A stretch of DNA of 64,000 bases from an uncultured Marinobacterium sp. (GCA_947501565.1 CANMWJ010000006.1:1-64000); one strand, 5' to 3'. Counted from the stretch's first letter, positions 35,062-45,479 are shown. Made by a program: numbers and translations. The notes: generated by a model from the letters alone, not told the origin.

Positions 35062-35919
35062 ATGGAGTTCATCGCGCTGCGTACCTTTCAGGCGGTGGTT
35101 GAAGAGGGCGGTATTCTCTCGGCCTCACGGAAGCTCAACACCGTGCAATCCAACGTCACCAACCGCATCAAACGGCTGGAGGAGGAGCTGGGTGCGGAAC
35201 TGTTCTACCGCAAAGGGCGTGGTCTGGAGCTGGCGCCATCCGGCCGGGTATTGCTGGAGTACACCCAGCAGCTGCTGCAACTGGAATCGCAGGCCGGTGC
35301 AGCGGTACGTCAGGTGGGCGAACAGTCTGGTGAACTGCGTATCGGTTCCATGGAAAGTTTTGCCTCCCTACGCCTGGCGCCTGCCCTGAAAGCGGTGCGT
35401 ACCGGTCATCAAGGCGTAGACCTGCACGTAGTAACCGACACCTCTGAAGGCCTGGTAGAACAAGTTCTGGAACACAAGCTGGATTGCGCTTTTGTCGGGG
35501 GCCATGTGGAGCACCCCGATCTGGTCGTTCAGGAGATCACCACCGAAGAACTAGTGTTGGTACGTGCCACGGATGCAGCATCCAACCTGCCGCTGATCCT
35601 GTTTAAAGAGGGCTGCGCCTACCGGGCACGGGCGCTCACCTGGCAGCGTGAATCGGGCCGACTGGTCAATGACACCATGGAGCTGGGCACCCTCGACGGC
35701 ATTCTCGGCTGCGTAGCGATGGGCCTGGGCTGCACGCTGATGCCACGCTGGATCGTGACCCACAGCCGCCACAGTGCGGATCTGACTGTTGAGACGATCG
35801 ATCCGCAACTGGCGCAGATAAAAACCGTGCTGGTGCGCCACCGCGACAGCCTGCCGCTGAAAGCGATGGATACGCTCTATCACGCAGCGCTGGACGCCGT
35901 AGCCCAAGAAACCAACTGA
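35062..35919 (+). CDS. LysR family transcriptional regulator
   Basis: A 285-residue LysR protein: the helix-turn-helix region IALRTFQAVVEEGGILSASR and LNTVQSNVTNRIKRLEEELG, then the effector domain with [25 protein letters not shown] lies before the ATG. It ends 14 bases from the convergent EamA gene. The target is unknown. Confidence 0.92.
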   Translation: MEFIALRTFQAVVEEGGILSASRKLNTVQSNVTNRIKRLEEELGAELFYRKGRGLELAPSGRVLLEYTQQLLQLESQAGAAVRQVGEQSGELRIGSMESFASLRLAPALKAVRTGHQGVDLHVVTDTSEGLVEQVLEHKLDCAFVGGHVEHPDLVVQEITTEELVLVRATDAASNLPLILFKEGCAYRARALTWQRESGRLVNDTMELGTLDGILGCVAMGLGCTLMPRWIVTHSRHSADLTVETIDPQLAQIKTVLVRHRDSLPLKAMDTLYHAALDAVAQETN

Positions 35920-35933
35920 ATTGATTTTCCCTG

Positions 35934-36842
35934 TCAGGCGCGGCCGTTATCGGCGCGCCGCCCTGCTAAACCGGCAATGAGCGAACCACCTACGATGGCA
36001 GCACAGGCCAGCGCCAGAGTCAGATCGGCATCTGCTTCGCCAGCCAGTACCAGCAACAGAATAGAGATCAGCGGTGCGGCGTAGGCCATCACCCCTAGAA
36101 GCTGCAGGTTGCCGTGTTTGATGGCGTAATCCCAGGTAAAAAACGCCAGCCCCACCGGGCCAAGCCCTAACCCCAGCACACCAATCCACTGCACAGCGCT
36201 TTGCGGCCAGACGGTTTCCTCCCACAGCAGATGGCAGCCCAGCGCCAACAGACCGGTCACCAGACAGAACCAACCCGCCGCGTCGGTAGAGACCTGCTTC
36301 ACCAGACGGCTCAATACGGAATAGCCCGACCAGATCAGCGCACAGGCCAGCGCCAGCAGATAACCATTGAGGTACTGCGCATCAAACTCGGCACCACCGT
36401 TGCTCAATAGTAACCAGCAGCCCAGCAATGCCAATCCTGCACCGATAAGATGCTGCAACCGGAGTCGCTCACCGGGCAACAACCCCGAAAACAACACAAT
36501 CAGCAGCGGCCATAGATAAGCCAGCAGGCTGACCTCCACCGCCGGTGCGCTGGTCATCGCTTCGAAATAGCAGAAGTGGTAGCCAAAATATCCGCCCACC
36601 CCCAGAAACCACGCCAGCACCGGCTGTCTCAGGTGTTTCAGCCCTAAATGCCCCTGCCGCCACCATTTCAGGCTCATCAGCGTAAACGCCAGCAGGAAGG
36701 TCATCGCCATCATCTGGAAAGGCGGAATCTGGCCGTCTGTGAGCCGGGTCAGCAACGCCAGCGTGCCCCACAGGAAGATCGACACGCCACCCATCAGGGT
36801 CGCTAGCTGGAGAGAAGATGCAGAAGTGGATAACCGAGACAC
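35934..36842 (-). CDS. EamA/DMT family transporter
   Basis: About 302 residues from GTG 36842, which has a GGGGTAAGGG ribosome site; an ATG further upstream (36947) would add 35 residues of low similarity. Ten hydrophobic segments in two EamA halves, with FLWGTLALLTRL at the start, FEAMTSAPAVEVSLLAYLWP and YAIKHGNLQLLGVMAYAAPL. The substrate is unknown, probably export of small metabolites. It lies 111 bases after an AraC gene in the same direction, its likely regulator. Confidence 0.87.
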   Translation of the reverse strand: MSRLSTSASSLQLATLMGGVSIFLWGTLALLTRLTDGQIPPFQMMAMTFLLAFTLMSLKWWRQGHLGLKHLRQPVLAWFLGVGGYFGYHFCYFEAMTSAPAVEVSLLAYLWPLLIVLFSGLLPGERLRLQHLIGAGLALLGCWLLLSNGGAEFDAQYLNGYLLALACALIWSGYSVLSRLVKQVSTDAAGWFCLVTGLLALGCHLLWEETVWPQSAVQWIGVLGLGLGPVGLAFFTWDYAIKHGNLQLLGVMAYAAPLISILLLVLAGEADADLTLALACAAIVGGSLIAGLAGRRADNGRA

Positions 36843-36953
36843 GCCCTTACCCCTGTTTGTCAGATTAAGAGAGTTACAGGGTACGAGGTGCTGTAGCGGG
36901 TCGCTTTGCCAAAGCGGCGTTGTTGTTTGCCAAATCGGCGAAATCAATGTCGA

Positions 36954-37745
36954 TCAGCTGTTGGACTGACGGAAATAACGGGGCGCGCGGCCAAAGTGTT
37001 TGCGAAAACGGTCGCTGAACGCGGCCAGACTGCTGTAGCCAACGCGATCCGCCACCTGCTGAATCGGCAGCTCAGTGCTCTCCAGCAGCTGCCAGGCCTG
37101 CTGCATCCGCTTCTCGATCAGATACTGCTGCGGTGTCATGCCCAGTTCGCGACGAAACAGCTCGCTGAGTTGGCGTGGGCTTAGACTGGCGATCGTGGCC
37201 AGTTGCGGCATCGAGACCGACTCCGCGTAGTGTGCATCCAGATAACTGCGGGCGGTTGCGATACGCCGGTCAAGGCGCAGGTTGTCGCCGAAGCGTTCCT
37301 GCAGCAGCTGGATCAGCAACAGCAACATCTGCCGTTCGCTGCTCCGACTCTGCTCCTCCTCCTGCGATTGCTGCGATTGCTGCAGGTGTTGGTGCAGGAA
37401 ACTCACATATTGGGTCAGCGTCGGATCAAGGGTAATAAATGCGGGTAGACGCGCCAGCTCCGGGGCCAGTGCGTCGGGGATATCTGCCACCACAAAACGG
37501 TTTGTATCGGGGGCGGCAAAACCATGGGCTTCACCGGCGGCGACCACTGCGGCCTGCTCCACCGATACCGCCGCTTCCTGCTGTCCCACACGCATATCCA
37601 GCCGCCCCTGCACGGGCAGAACCAACTGGTGAAAGTCGTGCTGATGGCTGTGGGTCTCGCGGCTGTAACTACGCAGATCCAGAGTCAGGTTTGCACCTGT
37701 CATCTGCGTGGAGGGGGCGTTTGGAGAGGTAGATGAGATGGCCAT
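36954..37745 (-). CDS. AraC family transcriptional regulator with cupin domain
   Basis: A 263-residue regulator from ATG 37745 (AGAGAG upstream). The N-terminal cupin-like part has HSHQHDFHQLVLPVQGRLDM, and the AraC domain (about 165-260) has SMPQLATIASLSPRQLSELFRRELG and QQVADRVGYSSLAAFSDRFRKHFG read in part. A glutamine/glutamate-rich stretch (HLQQSQQSQEEEQS) links the two domains. It may control the EamA transporter downstream. Confidence 0.9.
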   Translation of the reverse strand: MAISSTSPNAPSTQMTGANLTLDLRSYSRETHSHQHDFHQLVLPVQGRLDMRVGQQEAAVSVEQAAVVAAGEAHGFAAPDTNRFVVADIPDALAPELARLPAFITLDPTLTQYVSFLHQHLQQSQQSQEEEQSRSSERQMLLLLIQLLQERFGDNLRLDRRIATARSYLDAHYAESVSMPQLATIASLSPRQLSELFRRELGMTPQQYLIEKRMQQAWQLLESTELPIQQVADRVGYSSLAAFSDRFRKHFGRAPRYFRQSNS

Positions 37746-37854
37746 ACTCTCTATTCTAACTGTTCTAACAGCCATCACCAGAAACAGCAGTCGGGGTTTA
37801 CGCCTCCCGCTGAAGACTATGAAAGCGCGACAACGGGAGGGAATCTAACAGCGG

Positions 37855-39444
37855 TTAGCTGACACCCTGACTGCGCAGGTAATCTTCGTAGGTACCGTGG
37901 AAGTCCACGATGCCGGTCGGCGTCAGTTCGATGATACGGGTCGCCAGCGAGGAGACAAACTCACGGTCGTGACTGATAAACAGCAACGTGCCTTCGTAGT
38001 TTTCCAACGCCAGGTTGAGGGATTCGATCGATTCCATATCCAGGTGGTTGGTCGGCTCATCCATCAGCAATACGTTCGGACGCTGCAGCATCAGCTTGCC
38101 GAACAGCATACGCCCCTGTTCACCCCCGGAGATCACCTTCACCGATTTATCGATCTCCTTCTGGGAGAACAACAAACGTCCCAGGGTACCGCGGATCACC
38201 TGCTCATCGTCACCCTCTTTGCCCCACTGCCACATCCAGTCCAGCAGTGTTTTGTCGTCTTCAAAGTCGGCGGCATGATCCTGCGCGTAGTAACCGAACT
38301 CTGTGTTCTCAGACCACTTCACCACCCCTTCGGTCGGTTCGAGGTCGTTCACCAGACACTTCATCAGGGTGGATTTACCGATACCGTTGGGGCCGATGAT
38401 CGCGATGCGTTCGCCCACTTCCACCATCAGGTTGAGGCCACGGAACAGCTCTTCGTCAAACGATTTACCCAGACCTTCCACTTCCAGTGCCAGACGGTGC
38501 AGTTTTTTCGTCTGCTCAAAGCGAATAAACGGGTTCTGACGGCTGGACGGTTTCACCTCTTCCAGCTGGATCTTATCGATCTGACGCGCACGGGAGGTGG
38601 CTTGCTTAGACTTGGACGCGTTGGCAGAGAAACGGCTGACAAAGGATTTCAGCTCGGCGATCTGCGCTTTCTTCTTGGCGTTGTCGGCCAGCAGACGTTC
38701 GCGCGCCTGGGTCGACGCAGTCATGTACTCGTCGTAGGAACCCGGGTAGAGACGCAGCTCACCGTAATCCAGATCGGCCATGTGGGTGCAGACACTGTTC
38801 AGGAAGTGACGGTCGTGCGAGATGATAATCATGGTGCAGTTGCGCTCGTTCAGCACCCCTTCCAACCAGCGGATGGTATTGATATCCAGGTTGTTGGTCG
38901 GTTCGTCGAGCAGCATGATATCGGGATCGGAGAACAGCACCTGCGCCAGCAGGACACGCAGTTTCCAACCCGGCGCTACTTCGCTCATCGGACCGAAGTG
39001 CTGCTCCAGCGGAATACCTACGCCCAGCAGCAGTTCACCGGCACGGGATTCGGCGGTGTAACCGTCCATCTCAGCAAACTCCGCTTCCAGCTCACCAGCA
39101 CGGATACCGTCCTCTTCGGTCATCTCCGCCTTGGCGTAGATCGCGTCACGCTCGGATTTCACCGCCCACAGATCTTCGTGGCCCATGATCACCGTATCCA
39201 CCACGCTGAACTCTTCGTAGGCGAACTGGTCCTGCTTCAGCTTACCGATACGCTCGTTGGGATCTTTGGAGACATTGCCCGCGCTGGGCTCCAGATCGCC
39301 ACCCAGAATCTTCATAAAGGTGGACTTGCCGCAGCCGTTTGCGCCGATCAAACCGTAGCGGTTGCCTTCGCCAAACTTAACAGAGACGTTTTCAAACAGC
39401 GGCTTGGCGCCGAATTGCATGGTGATATTCGCGGTGGTCAGCAA
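37855..39444 (-). CDS. ybiT: ABC-F family ATPase YbiT
   Basis: A 529-residue soluble protein with two ABC domains, almost collinear with E. coli YbiT (530 residues). The first domain has GANGCGKST and Walker [13 protein letters not shown]; the second has GPNGIGKST, signature [12 protein letters not shown] and [11 protein letters not shown]. The P-site linker between them carries [19 protein letters not shown] proteins bind the ribosomal E site and relieve stalled translation. The start is TTG at 39444, matching the ML start of the E. coli protein. No membrane segment is present. Confidence 0.96.
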   Translation of the reverse strand: MLTTANITMQFGAKPLFENVSVKFGEGNRYGLIGANGCGKSTFMKILGGDLEPSAGNVSKDPNERIGKLKQDQFAYEEFSVVDTVIMGHEDLWAVKSERDAIYAKAEMTEEDGIRAGELEAEFAEMDGYTAESRAGELLLGVGIPLEQHFGPMSEVAPGWKLRVLLAQVLFSDPDIMLLDEPTNNLDINTIRWLEGVLNERNCTMIIISHDRHFLNSVCTHMADLDYGELRLYPGSYDEYMTASTQARERLLADNAKKKAQIAELKSFVSRFSANASKSKQATSRARQIDKIQLEEVKPSSRQNPFIRFEQTKKLHRLALEVEGLGKSFDEELFRGLNLMVEVGERIAIIGPNGIGKSTLMKCLVNDLEPTEGVVKWSENTEFGYYAQDHAADFEDDKTLLDWMWQWGKEGDDEQVIRGTLGRLLFSQKEIDKSVKVISGGEQGRMLFGKLMLQRPNVLLMDEPTNHLDMESIESLNLALENYEGTLLFISHDREFVSSLATRIIELTPTGIVDFHGTYEDYLRSQGVS

Positions 39445-39697
39445 TGTCGTATTCCGAATTTAAGGTGATTAAAGCGCGATTCCGACAGCCATTTTCGCGA
39501 CGACTAACCGGAATGATAAGGCGAGGTTAATGGCCGCGTATTATGCCAATATGGCAGCGCATTAGATACAGCTATGACAATACCGTGCGCGTACAAGGTT
39601 ATTTAGCGAACCTGTCTTCTCTCAGTTACCGGAACACAGTAGAGTAACTGCGCGGCAAGTCCGCCGCAGACATATCGACCGTTTAATAAGGAAAGTT

Positions 39698-39811
39698 ATG
39701 AAACTGGAAAAATTGCTGCGTCCACTGCTGCTGATTGTGGCCGTTACTGCACTGGCGGCGTGCTCACCCATCCCTGATCTGCCAGGCCCGATCGGGATCC
39801 CAGGTATCTGA
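39698..39811 (+). CDS. Small lipoprotein (37 residues)
   Basis: A 38-codon frame with AAGGAAAG seven bases before the ATG. It reads as a lipoprotein signal (LLLIVAVTALAAC) with the lipobox LAAC, and the mature peptide of about 16 residues is CSPIPDLPGPIGIPGI, rich in Pro, Gly and Ile. Similar very short lipoproteins occur in many gammaproteobacteria and include entericidin-like peptides, but this one is not clearly an entericidin. Ribosome site and lipobox make it a likely real gene. Function unknown. Confidence 0.7.
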   Translation: MKLEKLLRPLLLIVAVTALAACSPIPDLPGPIGIPGI

Positions 39812-39865
39812 TCACCCTGGCCAGCTATCACATTGCCCTGAAATTGCCCTGAAAAGGACCGTTCG

Positions 39866-40801
39866 TTAAAGCGAAGGGAACTCGCGAGTAACTTCTGCAC
39901 GTTCACCCAACATCTGCGTATAGCGGGTTTCGAACTCCGCAATACACCAGTCCGCCAGGGTACGCACACGCTCCAGCTGATAACGTGCCGGTGGGCAGAT
40001 CAGCGACAACGGCGTGGATTGCCGCCACTCCGGCAACACCTCGACCAGCTCGCCACTCTGCAGTGCGCTGGCGACGTAGACATCCGCCAGACGCGCCACC
40101 CCCAAACCTTCCTTCGCTGCCTGTACCATCACCCGGCCGTTGGCGATCTGAAAACCGCGTTTAGCCTGAATCCGGTACTGCTGCTCAGGGCGGATAAACT
40201 GCCATTCGTTCACGCTGCCATAGATCAGCGGGACATTCTGCAGGTCATGCGGGTGCTGGATCTCGCCGTGTTCGGCGATAAACGCCGGGCTGGCAACATA
40301 ACGGGTGGTGATGGTGTGCAGTCGGCGCGCGATCAGGGTCGAGTCTGGCAACTCCCCCATCCGCATCACGATGTCGTAATGACCGTCGATCAGGTCCACG
40401 CGCTGACTGGAGAAGTCCAGGATGACGTCGATCGCCGGATATTCTTTCTGAAACTGGATCAATAGCGGAGCAATCAGCTCTTCGCCAATCAATCCACCCA
40501 CCGAGTTCATATGGATAGCGCCGCTAAGCGCCTGGGTGGTCTGGGTGGCCCATTCGTCAGCATCGCAGAGCTGATTCACCCCCTGCCGACACATCTCGTA
40601 ATATCCCTGCCCCACCTCCGTCAGACGCAGGATACGCGTCGTCCGGTACAACAGCTGTACGCCCAACGCTTTTTCCAGCGCGGTAACCTGCTGGCTTAAG
40701 CCGGCTTTAGACAAGCCGGTGGCATCGGCGGCTGCGGTGAAGCTCCCGTGTTCTGCTACTGCTATGAACGAGCGAATCCCGCTCCAATGGATATTGTTCA
40801 T
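39866..40801 (-). CDS. LysR family transcriptional regulator
   Basis: A 311-residue LysR protein with helix-turn-helix IRSFIAVAEHGSFTAAAD and GLSKAGLSQQVTALEKALG, and an effector domain with QRVDLIDGHYDIVMRMGELPDSTL, as in the YafC/DsdC-like subgroup. It is divergent from the SDR gene at 40920 with 118 bases between and is likely its regulator. Confidence 0.93.
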   Translation of the reverse strand: MNNIHWSGIRSFIAVAEHGSFTAAADATGLSKAGLSQQVTALEKALGVQLLYRTTRILRLTEVGQGYYEMCRQGVNQLCDADEWATQTTQALSGAIHMNSVGGLIGEELIAPLLIQFQKEYPAIDVILDFSSQRVDLIDGHYDIVMRMGELPDSTLIARRLHTITTRYVASPAFIAEHGEIQHPHDLQNVPLIYGSVNEWQFIRPEQQYRIQAKRGFQIANGRVMVQAAKEGLGVARLADVYVASALQSGELVEVLPEWRQSTPLSLICPPARYQLERVRTLADWCIAEFETRYTQMLGERAEVTREFPSL

Positions 40802-40919
40802 AATTTTTTAACAGTAATTTCAGATTAGCCCGATTTTTAAAAACAACCTACTCCCTAAAATCTATCCCTGACGGGCTATCTCTCCTGCCCGAAATCACGT
40901 TACAAACAGAGACCATAGC

Positions 40920-41642
40920 ATGAACAAACCACTGATCGTAGTCACAGGCGCCAGCTCCGGCATCGGCGCAGCCATCGCCCGCGCTTTTAGTGAGGCAGGT
41001 CATCCCCTGCTGTTACTGGCCCGCCGCATCGAAAAACTGCAGGCGCTGGCACTCCCCCATTGCCTGTGTAAGCAGGTGGATATCACTGATCGTGCGGCTG
41101 TGAACGAAGCCATTTGTGAGGCGGAATCCACCTACGGCGAAACGGACTGCCTGATAAATAACGCGGGTGTGATGCTGCTTGGTCAGCTCGCCAATCAGGA
41201 CCCTCAAGAGTGGCAGCGCATGTTCGATGTAAACGTCATGGGCCTGCTAAATGGCAGTCAAGCGGTCCTGCCTGCGATGAAAGCGCGCCGCGGCGGTACC
41301 CTGATCAACATTAGCTCCATCGCTGGCCGCAAAACCTTCCCTGATCATGCGGCCTACTGCGGCACTAAGTTTGCGGTACACGCCATCAGCGAAAACCTGC
41401 GTGAAGAGGTGGCCGACGATAACGTGCGTGTGATCACCATCGCGCCGGGCGCCGTCGAGACAGAACTGCTCTCGCACACCAGCTCCGACGAGATCAAGGC
41501 CAACTACGAAGCCTGGAAGGAAAGCATGGGCGGCGTGATCAGCGCGGAGGATATCGCCCGCGCCGTGCTCTTCGCCTACCAGCAGCCGCAAAACCTCTGC
41601 CTGCGCGAGATCGTCCTGGCTGCCACCCGTCAGCAGCCATAA
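40920..41642 (+). CDS. Short-chain dehydrogenase/reductase
   Basis: A 240-residue classical SDR. The cofactor motif is TGASSGIGAAIA (10-20), followed by NNAG at 80-83 and the catalytic Ser132/133, Tyr146 and Lys150 (ISSIAG...YCGTK). Arg35-Arg36 after the second strand suggest NADP. It resembles the YdfG group of serine/3-hydroxy acid dehydrogenases; the substrate is unknown. The preceding LysR gene is divergent. Confidence 0.92.
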   Translation: MNKPLIVVTGASSGIGAAIARAFSEAGHPLLLLARRIEKLQALALPHCLCKQVDITDRAAVNEAICEAESTYGETDCLINNAGVMLLGQLANQDPQEWQRMFDVNVMGLLNGSQAVLPAMKARRGGTLINISSIAGRKTFPDHAAYCGTKFAVHAISENLREEVADDNVRVITIAPGAVETELLSHTSSDEIKANYEAWKESMGGVISAEDIARAVLFAYQQPQNLCLREIVLAATRQQP

Positions 41643-41658
41643 CACACACGCTGCGCTC

Positions 41659-44253
41659 CTACCCCCTGACCTCCAGCATGTGGGTCAGGGTGGTTTTCAG
41701 CTTGAGCGGTTTGACCGGTTTATTCATCAACATATAACCCAGCTCGCGGATCTCCTGCTTCAGCTCCTTGCAGTAGTTGGCGGTGATCATCAGCACCGGC
41801 ACCTCATGGGTTAGCATGCTGCGCACCTCGGCTGCAGCATCGACGCCATTTTCGCCATTATCCAGGTGGTAATCCGCGATCAGCAGATCCACCGGTGTAT
41901 CTGCCGGATCAAGCTGAGCGGTGAGGTCGTCCACGGAGAGCGCGGTCACCACATTACATCCCCACCCTTGTAGCAGGGTTTTCATCCCCTGACAGATCGC
42001 CTGATCGTTATCGATCACCCAGATATTGGCATCCTGCAAACGCTCCAGCCGTTGTGGCAGATTGGGACCATGCACCTCTCCACTGTTGGTGTGTGCTACA
42101 CCGTATGGCACCTCAACCGAGAACACCGATCCCTGCCCCTCCCAGGATTCCACATCGATCGGGTGTCCCAGCACACGGGAGATTTTGTCTACGATCGCCA
42201 GTCCCAGGCCCAAGCCTTTATCCTGACCGCTGTGGGTATGTTTGAGGCGTTTAAACTCTTGAAAGATCTCCTGCTTTTTGGTGGCCGGAATCCCTTCGCC
42301 GGTATCCCACACCTGCAGCACCAGGCTCTCCTTCTTGCGACGCGCGCCCAGCAGTATGCGGCCGCTATCGGTATAACGAATAGCGTTGGACAGGAAGTTG
42401 CGCAGAATACGCGCCAGCAGCTGGGAATCGGAGCTGATCACCGCGTGGGAGGGTACAAAGTGCAGCTCTAAACCTTCGCTCTGCGCGATCTGTCGGTACT
42501 CGTTGGCGATATTGCGCAGCAGGTCGCTGATGTTGAAGGTGATGACATCCGGCACCACCACACCGGCATCCAGTTTGGAGATATCCACCAGCGTGCTGAG
42601 CAGGGATTCCACATCCTCCAGCGAGTTAGAGACCGAATGCACCAGCGATCGGGTCTGGTCGATCATCTCCTGTTCGGCGAGCGCACTGGTAAACAGGCGC
42701 GCCGCATTCAACGGCTGCAACAGGTCATGGCTTACCGCTGCCAGGAACTTGGTTTTCGAGAGGTTGGCCCGCTCCGCTTCATCACTGGCTTCCCGCAAGC
42801 GGGATTCGATCAACGCACGTTCGTTGATCTCCTGACGCAACTGCTGGTTGAGATAGGTCAGCTCGGAGGTACGCTCCTTCACCCGCTGCTCCATCATCTG
42901 GTAAGCCTGCTGCAGCTCCTCGCCGGTGCGGATACGTTCAGTGATATCACGGATCATCACGAAACAACCAAGCGCCTGCCCATCGCTATCGAGGTTAGGC
43001 ACATAGGATTTCAGCAGTATCCGCTCCTCCCCGGCCAGGTTAGGTTCACTCATTTCGAAAGTCACACACTCCCCTGCCATCGCCTGATCAAAGTAGGGTT
43101 TCAGAGTGCGCATCTGTTCTTCATCGTGCACGCGGTTGATCAGCTCACCGATCAGCGCCCCGCTGGGTTGCCCGTACCATTCGTCATACACCTTGTTGGT
43201 AAACTGGTAACGACCGTCACGCCCTACGTAACAGATCATCGCGGGTACGTTGTCGGTGATCAGGCGGATCCACTGTTCGCTTTCGCGCAGTGTCTCGGCG
43301 TACTGGTGGCGCTCGGTGATATCGGTGTAGGTGTTTACAAAGCCCCCGGCGGGCATAGGGTGCGTACGTACCTCGATCACGCGGCCGTTGTGCTCACGCT
43401 GCTCGGAGGCAATCACTTCCTCCTGCTGCTCCGGGGTCAGTGCGTGTTGCAGGATATGTTTGTGGGACACCATCAATGCGCCATACGGCGGACGCTCCTC
43501 GGCGGCACTTTTCTCCACACCGGTGAGTTCGAGGAAGCGGTCGTTCCACACCTCCAGTCGTCCTTCGTGATTAACCAGCGCCACCCCCTGAGAGAGGTTA
43601 TCCACCGCAGCCTGCAGCAACTTACTCTTCTGCTCCAGCGCCCGTTCACGGATTGCGGTTTCCTGTGCCTTCAACGCGGTGATGTCGGTATAGAGCACCA
43701 CCAGACCACCGTCCATGGTGGGACGCTGGCTCATCTGGAACCACTTGCGGTTGCTGAGGCGGAACACCTTGCTGTCGCTATCGGTATCACTGAAGGTCTC
43801 CGCGATCAGCCCCGACTCGTGGCCCAGGTCCCAGATATCCTGAATGGTGATTCCGGTCTGGATCTCCACTTTCACATCGTTCCAGATATGGCGGAATTTA
43901 TCGTTAAACAGCACCACCCGACGTTCAGCGTCGAAGAGTACAAAGGCATCGGAGATACTGTCGATGGCGTCGATCAGACGCTGATGGGAGGTAGCCGCCT
44001 TGCGGTTTGCCTCCTGCATGGCGCGGTTGCTGGCTTTCAGGTCTGACAACGCCACGTTGAGCGCTTCAGTCCGCTCCCGCACCTGCTCCGCCAAAACCAC
44101 CGAATGTTCAAACGCCGAATAGGGATTGGCCACCTGCGAGCTGCTGGACTCCACCCGTTCGATCAGTACTTCGTTGATGCGACGCAGCTTGGCGTTCTCC
44201 CGCTCCAGCTGTTCAATACGGGCGCGATCGTCGAGGGCTACCGGTTTATTCAT
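41659..44253 (-). CDS. nahK: Hybrid histidine kinase NahK (ErcS'-like)
   Basis: An 864-residue soluble kinase from ATG 44253 (GAGGTG upstream). It has an N-terminal coiled coil, three PAS domains (about 75-190, 200-320 and 325-445), a second coiled coil, the HisKA domain with FLAAVSHDLLQPLNAARLF, an HATPase domain (DTGEGIPATKKQ, KGLGLGLAIVDK) and a C-terminal receiver with the aspartate in LLIADYHLDNGENG. The SHDLLQPLNAARLF box and receiver match Pseudomonas NahK, which is co-encoded with the NO sensor NosP and feeds the HptB phosphorelay in biofilm control; the same kinase is called ErcS' in ethanol-oxidation work. The start overlaps the nosP stop by eight bases. Confidence 0.9.
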   Translation of the reverse strand: MNKPVALDDRARIEQLERENAKLRRINEVLIERVESSSSQVANPYSAFEHSVVLAEQVRERTEALNVALSDLKASNRAMQEANRKAATSHQRLIDAIDSISDAFVLFDAERRVVLFNDKFRHIWNDVKVEIQTGITIQDIWDLGHESGLIAETFSDTDSDSKVFRLSNRKWFQMSQRPTMDGGLVVLYTDITALKAQETAIRERALEQKSKLLQAAVDNLSQGVALVNHEGRLEVWNDRFLELTGVEKSAAEERPPYGALMVSHKHILQHALTPEQQEEVIASEQREHNGRVIEVRTHPMPAGGFVNTYTDITERHQYAETLRESEQWIRLITDNVPAMICYVGRDGRYQFTNKVYDEWYGQPSGALIGELINRVHDEEQMRTLKPYFDQAMAGECVTFEMSEPNLAGEERILLKSYVPNLDSDGQALGCFVMIRDITERIRTGEELQQAYQMMEQRVKERTSELTYLNQQLRQEINERALIESRLREASDEAERANLSKTKFLAAVSHDLLQPLNAARLFTSALAEQEMIDQTRSLVHSVSNSLEDVESLLSTLVDISKLDAGVVVPDVITFNISDLLRNIANEYRQIAQSEGLELHFVPSHAVISSDSQLLARILRNFLSNAIRYTDSGRILLGARRKKESLVLQVWDTGEGIPATKKQEIFQEFKRLKHTHSGQDKGLGLGLAIVDKISRVLGHPIDVESWEGQGSVFSVEVPYGVAHTNSGEVHGPNLPQRLERLQDANIWVIDNDQAICQGMKTLLQGWGCNVVTALSVDDLTAQLDPADTPVDLLIADYHLDNGENGVDAAAEVRSMLTHEVPVLMITANYCKELKQEIRELGYMLMNKPVKPLKLKTTLTHMLEVRG

Positions 44254-45394
44254 GCGGGCACCTCGCGATGGCAACGCCAGTGAAGGTCTGATTGATATGC
44301 ATCCCTTCGGTCTGCTCGCCGTAGGTGTTAAAACCGATCACCCGGTTCGCTTTTAGCATCTCGGAGACATCGTCTTTAATGCCGGACAGTTCAATCTCCA
44401 GCCGCCTTAAGAAACAGTCACAGCCGATCACTATCTGCGGTTCGCCGATATGACGTTTGATGCGCTTAAATTCCGAATTGAGGTTGGGGATGATCGGTCC
44501 CGGCTCCATCACAGTCAGCACGATGCCGTTCTCTACAGCGCAGTAGAAGGTGAGGCTCAGATCGTCGTTCACCTGCTGAATAGAGCGCACGTAGAACTCC
44601 TCCCCCAGTTTCACCGCAATCGGGTTAAGGGCGAACACCTCGTGATTGAGATCCTCCAGTTCTACACCGATCGCCCGTGCATACTCCACCGCTGCAGGTT
44701 CGGCATTCAGTTCATAGACGCGACGGCTTTCCGCATCGGCAGCGGTAACCACCAGCTTTTCGCTGCGGCTGAGCATATGGTGGGTACTGAACACCTCGAA
44801 GTCACAGGCGGTGTTAAACATCAGCACCACGGCGGCATCGTTATAGAACTGGCCATCAAAGAACACATGGGTATTGGTGAGGTGGACGTCGTCACCGGCC
44901 GAACCGCCAAAGTTGGGAATGCTGCCCAGCGCCGCGTTCAGCGACATCAGCACCATCTCCTCCTGAATGGAGAGGCCGTCAAACAGCGTCAGGGCAAAGC
45001 TGTTGCCTTTGATCGGCGCCACCTCTTTACGGCGGCAGTCATGAATCAGTTTCTCCACCAGCGACTGGGCTTCGGTGAGGCTGAAGTTATCCAGTTTCTG
45101 CACCCCGATATCGGCAACGGCGAAACGTCCGGCGGTAAAGCCGATCGCCGTGATACAGCCCTGCCCGTAGCCTTGGGGTGTGATCTCCCCAGCGGTGGTA
45201 CAGCCCGCCAGCCGCGTGTCGCAAAACTCAACATTCAGCGCGGACGCCAGCGCCTGCAGATCGTATTCGGCAGAACAGAAAAACAGCACAAATTCCAGCG
45301 CCTGCCCACTGAGCTGCTCACGCAGCTCGGCTGCGGCCTGCTCAGGAGATCGACTGAAAGAGACTGCGGTTGTAACGGATGAGGAGTAAGACAC
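44246..45394 (-). CDS. nosP: FIST-domain sensor NosP
   Basis: About 382 residues from GTG 45394 with GGTGG upstream; a TTG at 45445 would extend it. It consists of a FIST N domain (VLFFCSAEYDLQALASAL, GCTTAGEITPQGYGQGCI, LFDGLSIQEEMVLMSL) and a FIST C domain with GCDCFLRRLEIELSG and ANRVIGFNTYGEQTEGMHIN near the end. In Pseudomonas aeruginosa the same gene pair encodes NosP, a haem NO sensor that inhibits its partner kinase NahK. The haem-ligand residue cannot be confirmed from sequence alone. An operator-like element of the alcohol regulon lies 60 bases upstream. Confidence 0.9.
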   Translation of the reverse strand: MSYSSSVTTAVSFSRSPEQAAAELREQLSGQALEFVLFFCSAEYDLQALASALNVEFCDTRLAGCTTAGEITPQGYGQGCITAIGFTAGRFAVADIGVQKLDNFSLTEAQSLVEKLIHDCRRKEVAPIKGNSFALTLFDGLSIQEEMVLMSLNAALGSIPNFGGSAGDDVHLTNTHVFFDGQFYNDAAVVLMFNTACDFEVFSTHHMLSRSEKLVVTAADAESRRVYELNAEPAAVEYARAIGVELEDLNHEVFALNPIAVKLGEEFYVRSIQQVNDDLSLTFYCAVENGIVLTVMEPGPIIPNLNSEFKRIKRHIGEPQIVIGCDCFLRRLEIELSGIKDDVSEMLKANRVIGFNTYGEQTEGMHINQTFTGVAIARCPHE

Positions 45395-45453
45395 GTGATC
45401 GCCACCGGGATTTAGCCTGTATAACCCATATTCTAGGGAGGCCAAAGATGGCT

Positions 45454-45479
45454 AAAAATACTACTTGCGACCCGTTTTT
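45454..45479. promoter_or_regulatory. Putative operator upstream of nosP
   Basis: AAAAATACTACTTGCGACCC followed by GTTTTT. It resembles the elements at 30563 and 19064 with one base fewer in the centre, and lies 60 bases before the probable nosP start. Confidence 0.45.

Noticed and set aside
37897-39468. Long open frame (523 codons) opposite ybiT
   Set aside because: The minus frame is collinear with E. coli YbiT; the plus frame has no recognisable features.
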